From assembly GCA_963669155.1 (NCBI GenBank), contig OZ022589.1, forward strand, positions 21,754,886-21,818,885: a stretch of 64,000 nt of DNA, in the 5' to 3' direction. This DNA is from Arbacia lixula. Taxonomy: Eukaryota; Echinodermata; Echinoidea; Arbacioida; Arbaciidae. Below the pieces are notes generated by a model that was not told the DNA's origin, did no database searches, and saw only the letters and a list, made by a program, of their open reading frames with translations. Below are positions 37,101-50,409 of the stretch, piece by piece (within the stretch, counting starts at the first letter, position 1; the number at the start of each line of letters is the position of its first letter). Made by a program: the position numbers and the translations under genes.

Positions 37101-40100
37101 AGGAAGCTAGTTTTCCCCCTAAAGTCTAGTAAATTTTCGTCCTTATAATATTTCGCCTAGAAAGGTGGACTAAATCGACATTAATTCTATATAAATGTCC
37201 TGACATACACAAGTCGCACTTGATTGCTAGTTCAGTTAGCTTGCTAGAATATAAGAGGTATATGGACTGGCTCAGTGAGCAATAAGACATTAAGCATAAT
37301 TACAATTAATATCTCTTAATAGTGGCAAATAGTTTATTGTGTATATATGTATATTGCATGAATTAAAAGTTATATTCTTTTGGATTTGAATTGGACCTTT
37401 GATCTCTTTAATAAGTAATACATATATACATACTCTCATTTCATCTACTTCGTTTTCCTCCTCCTTGTTATCTCTTCTCATCGCTGTCATATAGGCTTGA
37501 CAAAACAACGGTCCACATTATCTTTTATAAAGCATCCCATATTTAATTTTCAACACTGACTGACATTTTAACCCCGTCTGTGTATTTACCGCTCGGCACT
37601 TGGTCTTATTAAACATCATGGCCACGGGGTTAAGATCTAGAACCCAACACCGTCCAGCCAGTCCTATTATTTATTGTGACGTCGTCTCCCCTGGCATGCC
37701 ACGCACGTCTACTACGTCCGAAGTCCCAAAACAACAACAACAAAAAGCTCGGCTTAATGAAGGCATAGTGAACATACTAGCAACGTCCCGCCGCCTTCCT
37801 CCTTCCTCAGTCACAGCTATTTATATATACACTGTTGGTCATAAAGGTGGAATAAAATATTTTTGAATGAAAATCGACAGTTTTTTTGTATTTGAAAGTC
37901 TACGCGTAGACAAAATGGTAATTGAGTGAGTACGTAATGTTTCCCCATTACACAGGTGACATTATAACATGATAAATTTGGATTACGTAACAAATTCTAT
38001 TGTTGTAGACTATAAAAACATATGCATATGATATTCTTTCCTTTCCCTGATTTAGCACTGTGTATAAGAAGGTTGCATTTTTTCGAGTTCCTTGGACCGT
38101 TTGAAATAAAAATCGGTAGACACGTTCCCTGGACTATCCCTGGTCCCATGGCAACAGCAACACGTACGCGAGAGAGTGGTAGCACTGCGACAGGAGGGCT
38201 ACAAGCAGACTGATATCGCAGAAGTCCTAAGGATATCACAGAGTGCAGTCTCTAAGATCCTGAAACGTCAACGTGAGTCGGGGAATGTGCAGCCTCGGAA
38301 ATCACCAGGACGTTCCAGGTTGACCTCAAGAATAAGAGATGATCGCGAACTGTTGAATTTCAGCCGCTGAAACCGGAAATTGCCCACGAGCCATCTTCGT
38401 CGCTTGTGGAGGAGATAGCATGGGATCAACGTTTCCGGGACAACCGTTGTCAGATTGCTCCAACATGGTTACCGAGCACGACGGTTGACCAAATGTCCAC
38501 GCCTGTCTGTTTCGCCACAGAGAAGCTCGTCTTCTTTGGGCTAGGGAGCACAGAAGGCTTCATCCAGGACATTGGCAACGTGTGGTCTTCACGGACGAGA
38601 GCCGTTTCATCCTTTGCGATGAATGTACATGTATGCGAGACGGCTCAGTGATGATATATGGGCCGGCATCCATTATGGAGGGAAAACGCCACTGGTGGTT
38701 CCGGACGGAAACGTCAACGCCGCCTCCCCTAAGGGATATTTTGGAGTTCCACTGTCTTCTATAAGCAAGACGAGTGTATGGGCACAATTTCCGACTGCAG
38801 GATGACAACGCTTGATTACACAGGGCAGCTGCAGTAAGGAAATTCCCAGAGGCAGAGGGCGTCTTACAGTTGCCATGGCCAGCTTGTTCGCCGGATATGA
38901 ACCCCGCATGGGATGCCCTAGACCGAGCCATCAACGAAAGTGAGGTCATTCCTCAAAATCTGCATGAGTTGGCAGATGCTCTGAGGGAAGAATGGGACGA
39001 CATGCCTGTTGACGTCATCAACAAGCTAGTGGACAGCATGCCACGACGTCTGCATGCGCTGGTTCGTGCAAGGGGTGGACATACCCGATACATGTACTAG
39101 TGACTGAGTAAGAACAATGACTCAAGTTTGATGCAAATTTGTCCATGAAATCACAAAAGAGAAGTCATCTTGAAAACTGAGAAAGATTGAAAATAAATAT
39201 CTCATGATTCTTTAATTTACTGTTTATTGTCGTCATTGTAGTTCTATGCTCATGACATCCATCGCTTAGGACATAAACTTGTAAAATATTACTGTCAAAC
39301 GTGTGTAAAAGGCAGAATAATGAAATAAAGTGGTTATCATGCACCATAAATGCATATTCAAACTCATGTTGTAATAATTACGCTGTACGTGAAAATTTGG
39401 CGAAAAAAATACTCCACCTTCAAACTTGATACATGTGTGTATTGCATAAAACCAATGAAGTGTGTAAAATTGGGGTCAAATCTGATTAAGGTGAAAGGTC
39501 AATGCACTTTGTGAAAAATTGACCAAAATTGACCTTTTTCACATTAAATCCAAATCCAAGAATACAATTCTCATCAAACATGGTACAAAGATGGATCACT
39601 ACTTGGAGGTAGACTGATGACATTTTGGGTAAAATTCCTAAAAGGTCAGAGGTCAAAGGTCAATGAACTTTGGGGAAATTGCAAAAAAATTGATCTCGAT
39701 TATCTTTCACAATAAATCCAAGTCCAAGAATGCAGTTCTCATTAAACATGGCACACAGATGGATCACTACTTGGGGATAGACTGGTGAAATTGTTGGTAA
39801 AATTCCTGAAAGGTCAGAGGTCAAAGGTCAATGAACTTTGCCAAAATTGGCTCAGAACTATCCAAAAACTTTATATTTTTCACAATAAATCCAAATCGAA
39901 TGGTACATTACCAACCAAACATGGTGCAAAGATGGATTACTACTTAGGGGTAGACTGATAACATTTTGGGTGAAATTTCTCAAAGGTCAGAGGCCAAAGG
40001 TCAATGAACTTTGCCAAAATTGGCTATTTTCCACATTGAATCCAAATACAAGGATGGATTAATTTAGACAGACTGGTTAGATTAGAAGTCAAAGAAGTAA

Positions 40101-43100
40101 GAGGTCAAAGGTCAAATGAACATTGCCAAACTTTGCTAAACATTAAAAACAGAATATCATATTTTCATTTCACTTAGGAATTCACTGGAACATTCCCAAC
40201 CAAACAAACATATTTTCTGAGAATAATCTTAATAGAGCTAGCAAAGAGGCGGAGGCATATATATCGAATGCGTGGCAGTCGAATTGCTCTAGTTCATGTT
40301 TCAATGATTTGACGTGGTTTCTGTACCGGTCTTTGAAGGGGCCACCAATCAGACCATAGTAAAATTTCTTCTTGTTATCGTGTTTAATGGTGGCTTTGTA
40401 GACGATTGACTCTTCGAGGCAATTTCCTTGTAACGGGCATTGGGTTTTGGTTTGGTAATTGTACTTGGGTGGTGTTGTATCACGTACCGGCTTAATTGCA
40501 GATTGTCTAATGACTCTTTGATTGTGGGATTTTATTATTGTGTCCATGTTTCTCATACAGCTGTAGCTGACCTTTAGAGTGTTTTTGTTGAAGATCTGGT
40601 TCAATTTGTACCCCTTTGGGAAGTGTTTTGTTATCAATTTCAAGAATTTGCCCCCACGCTTGTCTTGATGTCTGCACTATATGGTGGGTTGAACCATGTG
40701 ATCTTCCGGTTCCTGGTTTTTCTTTTCTTTCTGTCCCTTTCTTCGTTTGGTTTAGTGTACTTTATGTCCATCTTGCAATCACTATTTTTCACTATTCCTC
40801 AAACGACGTCATATTCCGTAAACAGCTAAGTCCCTTCGCCCGAAACGGCGAATCCACTACATGTACAGTATCGGAGTATATTCGGTGATGCGTAAATAAT
40901 TCGATGCGAACGGCTCGCATTAAGCCGTTAGATCGTATTCTCCTTCCAGGCTGCCTGTACTATTCGAAATTGAAAACTATGTGCGCGTTGCGAGTTTGAA
41001 GCCGAAGTCCCTATCACAACACGACTGAAATGCTTGTAGCAAGCCTCACATACAAAATAGGAATGGTGCCGCTTTTGGGCTGCTTTCAGAAACCACGGGT
41101 TCTCCTCGATAAACTCAATTTTGCTTGGAGCGGGCAATTTAGATAGAGCTACGAAGTTCGACTGCAAGCAAGCGGCGCAAGCGGAGCTGACAGAGACAGC
41201 AACCCGGCGCTCCCCGGTAGCTGTTCCTTTGGATTCCGCTGCAGATGTGTTTTCCTCAACTGTGTACGTGCAGACTCTGTGCGAACGATTGCAGCACTTG
41301 TTCACTGAAGAATATTTCCCATCAACTGATGTTTTCATGTTACGAAAACATCATAAAATAATGGATCATATTTCCAATAGGACTGTAGCTAAAGCGATAA
41401 TACAAAGAAAACTGAATAACCGCTAACGATCATGTAGGATTGCGATGCTAGCTTGGGTGAGTGCGCTGGTGTGCATAGCGCATGCATTAACCGCTACGGT
41501 AAATGCGTATGTGTATTGTACGTGTTTGACGAATAATAATCCCGACGTATTGAATTAGGCTATCTGCATCACAATTTGAAAATTGAATGCTCGGGTACGG
41601 ATTCATTTTGTCAATAACAAAAGTTCCACCGGATAGATCATCTTTTAATTTTTCGTGATGAAACCTTAATACTGTTTAGTTAACATAATTCCTTTACACG
41701 ATAATTTAACCGGTGGCATTTTTAATGTGATTTTTTCAAATCATTTATTTGGTTTAAGGTCGCGGTTTGCCATTCACTTTGCACGCGTAGGCGAAAGTAG
41801 GTGAACCGAGGGAGGCTCGATGATTGCGACATATTCTCCATTTTCGGAGAACTTGTTCATTCTCCGATAACGGAGAAGGGCTCTGACTGGTAAAGCAGCG
41901 CCACCTTACAACCAAGCTCTGAAAAAAATGATAGAAATTGAAATCGATAACAAAACACTTCCCAAAGTGGCAAAAATTGAACCAACACGATAACAAAAAG
42001 AAATTTTACTATGGTCTGACTTGTGGCCCCTTTAAAGACCGGTGCAGAAACCACGTCAAATCACTCAAACATGAAAAATACAGAAATGAGATACAACTTT
42101 CTAAGTACATTTGGACATTGAAATAATCAAACACCCAGTACGCACTAACTTTGGACATCGCCAAGAAGTCAAGCACCAACACAAGAAAAAACGGATTGTG
42201 CAACCTTTGTCTCGAGGAGAAGTACCTCATCATAACAAGGACGCTATAAACCAAAAAACGGAGCTCCTGTCCAAGTGCAGACACCAGAACCGCCCACAAA
42301 GAAAACCACCCAAGCGACAAACAACTGATCTATCGCACTAAACGCACTACACACCAACCAATCAGTCGGCCTGAAGATCGTCCAGCCACAAGGACGTGAA
42401 ACCGTCGGTAGCCGAACCACTGATTATATATATTTATATACATTTTGTGTATGGATATTAATATCAATGATGCATAAAGAATTATGAGTTATTAGTTATC
42501 ATGGAAAAACTTTGGAAGACCCAACCTAGTAATATGTCGTCCTCGAATAAGCTAGTTTCGAATCCTGACGCCCATTCTCTTTCCCAGTGAATAAAAGAGA
42601 ATGTTAATGGTGGTCAGAGTGGAGCATATTAACTATTTGTACATTTACGTTGTAGAACATTTGAGAATAGATTACGAATAAGCACTTTTAGTACAACATG
42701 TTTCCTTACCTCCCATGCGATCTTATGAGTGGGATTAAAGCTTTGCTCAGACGGAGGGTTGCAAAGAGGTTGGTTTCTATGGTAAGCTGGGCGTGAACGA
42801 TGTCAGGTTCCGATGCATTAGTCTAATATTGAACAAAACAGAAAGGCGAAACATACGAATGCCAGGAAACTATACTGATTATACACATCATTAATGATTA
42901 GGATTAATTATATTGAAATTATTCATGCAATTACCTATGTCTGGGAGATATTCAGAAGTGAGGGGGATTCGGGTAGAAGGAAAGAGGGGCGGAAACTGAT
43001 TTGAATTAAATCGTGGAAATGGGGAGGTTGGATGGAAAGACAGTTTGAAGACAACATTTTAAATTGAAACATGAAACAAATGAGGAGATAAGGAGAGGAG

Positions 43101-46100
43101 AAGAAGCGCAACAAAAAAAGAAAGAAAGAAAGAAAAACGACATAAAAGTGAGAGGAAAAGGAGAGAAGATAAGCAAACATCTTTAATAGATAGGTTTACC
43201 TTAAATGAACGATAAAAGGTAGGAGAGCGAAAATATCTAGAAAGACAAACAGATATGAAACCGTGGAGCATACGACGGGCACAAAGAGGAGAAGAACAAA
43301 TGGGAGTAATTAGAAGGCGAGAAGTCAGAAGTGGATTTAAGAAAAGGGAGAAGGAAGAAAGACAAAAAAAAACATGAGGACAATCGAGTATGATGTTGAA
43401 GAATTCAGGAAGAGGCTGTATGAAAAAAAAAAGGAAATGGATAGAAGACCGGAAAGAACTAGGTGCAGGGACTAATTTCACAACAGACCACGGAAATGAC
43501 ATAAATGAAGCAATGACCACTTAATGAGAAAACATGACAGAATGTAAAGCTTCACATACAAGTATAGATGACTGTGGCGAATAAAACTGCACACAAAACA
43601 AACACGGAATAAAGCTGACATACACTTTCGGAGGAGACAATGATGAATGATAGGACCTGTATCAATTCGCAGTAGTAGTTGTAAATGTAGTTCTAGTTTT
43701 ATGAAGCGGAAATAATTCAGAAGATATTTTCGTTAAGAGGAAAACATGCAAATGCACGGTACGTTACCGGGAAAAGTATTCCTGCATTGTTGACCAAGAT
43801 GTCTAGGCCATCGTGGGTCTCCTTGAAGTACTTCGCTACTTTCTCAATGTGATCATTATTACAGATGTCCAGTTGGATGAATTTGGGGTGAAGCCCCTCC
43901 CCTTTTAAGGCGCGAACGGCCTCGTGGCCCCGCCCTTCATCGCGACTCGCGAGATACACCTCCCCATTGTCGCCGAAATGTTTGCAGAGCGCCCTCACAA
44001 TGGCATAGCCGATGCCTTTGTTGCCTCCAGTCACCTGAAATGACGCAATTTGAAATGAGATGACAGTAATGTTGGCAGTAGTATGTAATCTAATCATGAA
44101 TTCGTACTTACAACAAGATACTGTATTCATAATAATATAGCTTACATGATAGGTGAAAAATATATAAACGAAAACGCTTAGTTCCGATCCCATTTGTCTT
44201 TTCATAATTAAATAAGGCACAATTTATACAAATAAATTCTGGGCATCCTGAATGAGACGTGCATTATTTCTTAACCTTCTGAATGCCAAACAAAATGTTG
44301 CCCAATGGGATTTGCGAATGTAGGCTATTGTGGATACCCCCCCCCCCTGAAATGAGCCGTGTTAGTAATGCATTCACGTAGACCGTTTTTGTTATGTTTG
44401 CAAATTGTTATTCACGTGTAGGTTTCTTTGATGGTATGGCATGTGTGTATTAATGATTTGTTGTAGTTTGCCGCATATTTTCTTAGTAAAGTCTTGTCGA
44501 GGATGTTGTGAAATGGGTATCCTCTCGTCGATTTTCCACATGATATTCCATGATCATGATGAGTGGGAAAATGGAAAGAAAACACAACTTTTCTTGAACT
44601 TGTTTTTGGGGTCAGCTATCCTTTTCACATAAGCGTATTTGTTGATATTGTATTTTTATCTAGTGAGTAAAATAAATAAATATCTTGAATTCATTCACTT
44701 CTAAATGTTAACAAATTCGATTCCCTGAAAGCAGAGACTGGTAAAAATCACGTTTTTTGATGTTGTGTCTTACGTCTTTATGACGTAGAATTTTGACGTC
44801 AAATGTACGTCTTTTTTACATCATATATGTCATCTTTTTGACGTCACACATTAACATCTTTTAAGGCATCTTGTCATTAGTCTTTGCACTGGCGAAGCCG
44901 CGTATTGCTGAATAGGTTGTGTGTCTTTTATTTCTACCACACCATTGGTGAGTGCCCTTTTCATTCGCGCCGCAGGCGTTCAGTTTTTCGGGAAACCCGC
45001 ACACGTTCTCTCTAATCTTTTTGAGACAAACTTTGCTCGATTCCATAACCAACGTTTCTATATTGCTGATTTCGCATGAGCGCCCTCTATATATAGTCAC
45101 AACACTGGGGTTCTTTGCGATTCTGTAAAAATGAACTACGAAGTCCTCTCTCTTCTTCAGTGACCTGTAGGCCTACTTATATGCACCGCTTCAACAAATA
45201 TTTATAATTTCTGCTTGCAGGTTTCGGTAATAATAAGTTTCGTTGAATTCTAATTGTTTGATGGAACATACTTAACTATGAGCGAAAAACCTCCGCGTGC
45301 TCAATCATTTCAATAGTATGAGTGAGTTCATAACTTTGTTGCGGAGGAAAATTACCTTGCGACCTGCCAAAGTTGTAGGCACGATCAAGCTACTTGTTCT
45401 TGGGTGCGTCGCAGTATCACAACTATCCACAATCCTGACTTTTCACCATAAAGACCGTGAAGCTCTAAAAAGAAACAGTACTTAATTAACTATATGTGTT
45501 AAAAACACCAAGAAGCTCGCTCTTTATGATGAAACACAAATGTGGAATAGAGCACGAAACGCAGGATAGGGAATATAGCACCGAAGTGGTGACGCCACAT
45601 GAGCATGTTGCCTGGACAAACGGTTCAAACTCACTGCAGTGAGAGGCTTAGCGGTCCGATATTGTCTATCGGTTTAGTGTCGGGCAATTCCTATCACAGC
45701 CCCCGCTGTGATAATCGCTGTTTGTTCGACCCGCATAGTTTAGAACCAGTTGTCCCGGCAACTATGCTCAAACGACGTCACACCTCGGCACTCCATATCA
45801 CGCACTTAAAACTTATCATTAGTAAGTTATTACTAATAAAGAGACAGGAAGTGATTTTTTAATTGGCTTTTGAAGTTACTGATGGAATTAAGATTTTTTA
45901 TATTTGAATCAAAAGAGTTCCAAAATTTCGCTCCTTTAAACTGGATAGAATGCGATTGCGTTAGATGCAAACGACAGAACAGCAGGACAAAATTATCATT
46001 TTTACGAGTATTAAAAGTATGGGTTTGGGAATATTGTACAAAATAATCTGTAAAAACATGTGGCAATAACCCATCTGGAAGTTTGAAAACAAAAACTCCG

Positions 46101-49100
46101 AGTTTGAACGCTATGCGATCATGAATACTTATGTATGTTAGTATGTACTTCTTTGAAAAGTGGAGAAGAATGGGCAAGGTAATTTGAGTTAGTACTTAAT
46201 TGAATGGCTTTCTTCTGGAGAACAAATAAACGGGTTAGATTTTTTGAACTCGTGCCTGACCAGACCAGGCTACAATAATCCAGATAAGGCAGTATAAGGG
46301 CATTGTATATCGTACAAAGAATCTTATTTGGAAGAAATTCCACGTACTTTATAAAGCATCCCTAATGACATGCTAATCTTCCTGTAGATATGGTCCACAT
46401 GGTCATTCCACGAGAGTTTGTCGTCAATTATGATCCCCAAGAAATTTGTGGAATTTACCCTTGAAATAATACTATCATATCTAATAGTCATATTACACAA
46501 TGTAGTGGCCTTGGTCGACTGAAATAACATATATTTTGTCTTTTCTACATTTAGTTGTAATTTGTTGGCCTTAAACCAATCACATATATTTTTCAATTCA
46601 TCGTTCGCAATATGATTAATTTGCTCTTCATCAGAATGCGATACAAACAAATTTATATCATCAGCATATATTACAAAATTGAGGACACTCGACGAGTTTA
46701 TGATGTCATTTATATATACAAGGAACAAGAGTGGCCATAAGATACTTCCCTGCGGAACTCCACAATTCAACAACATGGTATTTGAGTTGACACCTTTAAA
46801 AGTAGTGTATTGTTTACGATTATGTAAGTAACTTTTGAACCATTGTAGTGGTATACCCCGGATTCCATAGAGATCAAGTTTGCTCAGTAAGATGGCATGG
46901 TCCAATGAATCGAACGCCTTACTCAAACCAATACATAAAGCAAGAGGCTTCTCTTTCTTATCTAAGAACGAGGTGATTTTTCCAGGGCATGAAGTAAAGC
47001 AGTCTCTGTTGAAAATAGAGGCCTAAACCCAAATTGTTCATTTATCAATACAATGTTATCCATCAAGTACTTATACAGTCGCTTATATACGATTCGTTCT
47101 AAAATCTTTGATAGAGCTGATAAGAGTGAAATGGGTCGATAATTTTCAATGAGACTTTCTTCCTTCTTTTTATACACAGGGACTACTTTAGCTATTTTAA
47201 AGGAATGGGGAGGGAGAAAATAGGGGAGGTAAAAAAAAATCATGCGAATTGGTGAGTGAGAGAGCCAAAAATGTCAAGAAAGGAAGTAAAAAAATGGGGA
47301 GTACACAAATTATTTTGGCGGAGATGTGAGTACCAGAATTCTCAAATAATGTCTTCACTCTCTTTTTCCTCATCTTTATTTTTCTCTTCCTCCCTCTCTC
47401 TTTCTCACACACACTCACTATCTCTGCATTTGTCCATGATATGCTCGCACCATTCACGTACGCTTCACAGCATACACAACGCACAAAACTCGTAGCACAT
47501 GACATAAAAAAATGCATATGGGACTTCGTACTGGGACATTGTGGGGGCAAAAAGTGTGATCTTGACCCGATTAAACACGAATGACCCCAACATGTACATT
47601 AAGGCAAGTCTCTGAAATGTTAGTATATAGTGTAGGTGCGCTATGAGCTTTCTTGAGCGGTGTATCTGATTGCTTATGAATAGATGGTGCATAGTGTCCA
47701 TATTGTAAAGGTGCATTTTCCAGCCCTGTCTGTGCATGAATTTGCCAATGCAGACCACCTTATACTGAGATTTTGCGAGACGAAAAATAAAACGCTCACG
47801 ATTTCTATAGAACGAGCGAGCGCTGCCGATTGACTGCTTAGGCAGGGAGGATTTACCTTTTTGTTGTGTTTAATTCCCCCCTCTTTGACGTAACTGTTGA
47901 AATAATCTCAGTCGGTCGGATTTCGATATATAGATTTAGTAATCATGGTTAGGGCTCTATGTCCTAAATTAGTTAAAATGCACACCGCATCAATGAAGTC
48001 CTTCCCTTCCACATTTCTTCTGAAAGCTTCTTCACGCTACCGTCAACCTATTCGTAACACCATAACAGTGTAAGCTTTGAAATGTCACTAAATTGCCCTC
48101 TTCCTTGGCAAGCATCGTGCTAATTTTCATTTCAGTACACATGACAGAATCCATGACAACAGTGTGTCGATAGTAACATTACACTTCCAATTTACTGTGG
48201 CAACAACGATGCGGCAACACCCCATGTTATTCTAAACAATATGGCGCTTATGATTGGATCAAATGAAATATACATTTACATTCTACACGTTTGACACAAA
48301 TTTACACTGCGTGAATTTTAACCAAAAGATATCAAAATAATTTTGAGAGGTGTAATGCTGTAATACAAATAACAGGCGCTAATTCAAACCATCATTAATA
48401 AAGTATGCAGAGTGTGTATATTCAGGTGATACATGTTGGTGCCTAAGAAGTAATTATAAGATGGGCTAAAGAATCTCTGTAATTTGATTGGTCAATTATC
48501 GTGCAAGAGTTTGTACTTATTGCTGCACAGTGAGATGTTGATACCACATCCAACCACCAGTGCAATGACAAACAAGCAGATTCTGATAGCTGAGGGTTCT
48601 GGCTAAGATAAAAACACGCAAAAATATTGTGGCTAAGGGGGGGGGGGGGGGGGGGGGGGTGGAGGTCTAGGTGGCCCACCGTCTACATGTATTTGCTGTT
48701 GGAATTGCAACCTCATTGCGTAGAACTATTATATTTCGCTATATATATACAACTCTATGTAGTGACGCCCCCTTCATTGCATTGTGCGGTGAATAAGGGT
48801 ACTCATACATGATCATGTTCTGTCTAAAAATCTCTTTGCGTTGAATAATTTCTTCTCGCTTGTCCTATAAAAACATGTCAAACACACTCTTACAAGCGAT
48901 AGTACAGTTTGTACAGTCCGTTTTTTTTTTGTCTTCTGTCCCTCAAATGTCCATTTTTTGTAGGAAATTGAGATGCACCGTACACCCCTCTAAAACGATT
49001 TTCCACCAAGATATTTCCACTATACCTTCAAACTCAACGGTTGGTATGTTTGTTTTATATCCCTTTTGTAAAACAATAACAAAACAAAAATAGTCGCACT

Positions 49101-50341
49101 TTTTCCTCCGTCTCGATATCGGTTCATCCCGGGGAAATGCGCGACACGCTATATAGATCTACGCGATGCATTTCTTTCCAGCTGCGTCTTTGTGTTTTAG
49201 AGGGAAAACCGGGGGGAAACCAGTGAGATCTAATGGTTATAAAAGGGGTCTAATTTCAAAATTATTTTCTTTTGGCATCCTAGATTCTATACTGATTTTC
49301 TGCTTACTCCAATGGCATGAATGGGGACTCTTAACTGATAACTGATAACTGATTATTAATGGTTCCAGTAAGGATTTCTGCTGGTCTTCTAATTGATCCA
49401 GTAGGGATTCCTACTGGTTTGTGCTGGTCTTGTACTGTTTTTTTAATGGATCCAGTAATGATTTCTAATATGACGTAATGTTCTTAAAAAGCCAGATAAT
49501 CCTAATCTGATATGTAATCGCAATCCCAATTCAATATATTCCTAATCCTACTATCACTTCAAGCAATCACTGTATAAACGAGGTGGTATATCATCACAGG
49601 ACGTTTACTAATTGAAACTTTTGTTAACTGAGATGCTCATGAATATTCATGAATATGTGAGGCCTATTCACGAATGTCATAATTTTGTACTTTTAAACAA
49701 ATAACCTCCACATAACGAGATAAAAGAAATATTAACGTATTTATACCAATAAATGATTTGAAGTTTAAATAGTGAATATCACCTACTTAAGTGAAGGCAA
49801 TAATGATAACAACAACGAAAAATGCTCTTCTCATGTAAGTTGTATAACCAATATCTTATGAACCTGTACTATTACATGAAAGTGTATGAAAGAAAGGGTA
49901 CGAGTAAGGATAGTAAGAGCCTGGTTTATTGGGTAGCTTGTCCTCCAAGCAGCTCTCAACTATATATGTATACTGACGACGATAACAAGATCAAAGCACA
50001 CCAATCATTAATGTCCAGTATTCTTTAATGATTAGAATACATGAAGAACAGTCAGAAGTAGTTATTGTAAATACACCGCTATAATAACCAAGACTGTATA
50101 TATGAGGCTGTAAGCTGTACAGAGTAGGTCTACACCTAGTGGTGGTATAGACTGGAGTGGATCACATATTCTGCTGAGTGCTGATGCAGCTTGGACATAC
50201 TAGGGAGGAACTTTAGCGGAGGAAGGATGCATTGTTTATGAGGGGCTGAAGGGAGGATTGACCAGTAGGATGGAGAGAGAGAGGAGGAGGAGTGTAGGTG
50301 GTCGGTTTGTTCTTGTCGATAATTGCCTGAGACTGGAGAGG

Positions 50342-50409
<68 letters not shown>

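Noticed and set aside
43059-43520. 153-codon Phe/Ser-rich minus frame at 43059-43520
   Set aside because: It comes from the pyrimidine-rich intron 2 of CBR-A and has no domain signature.
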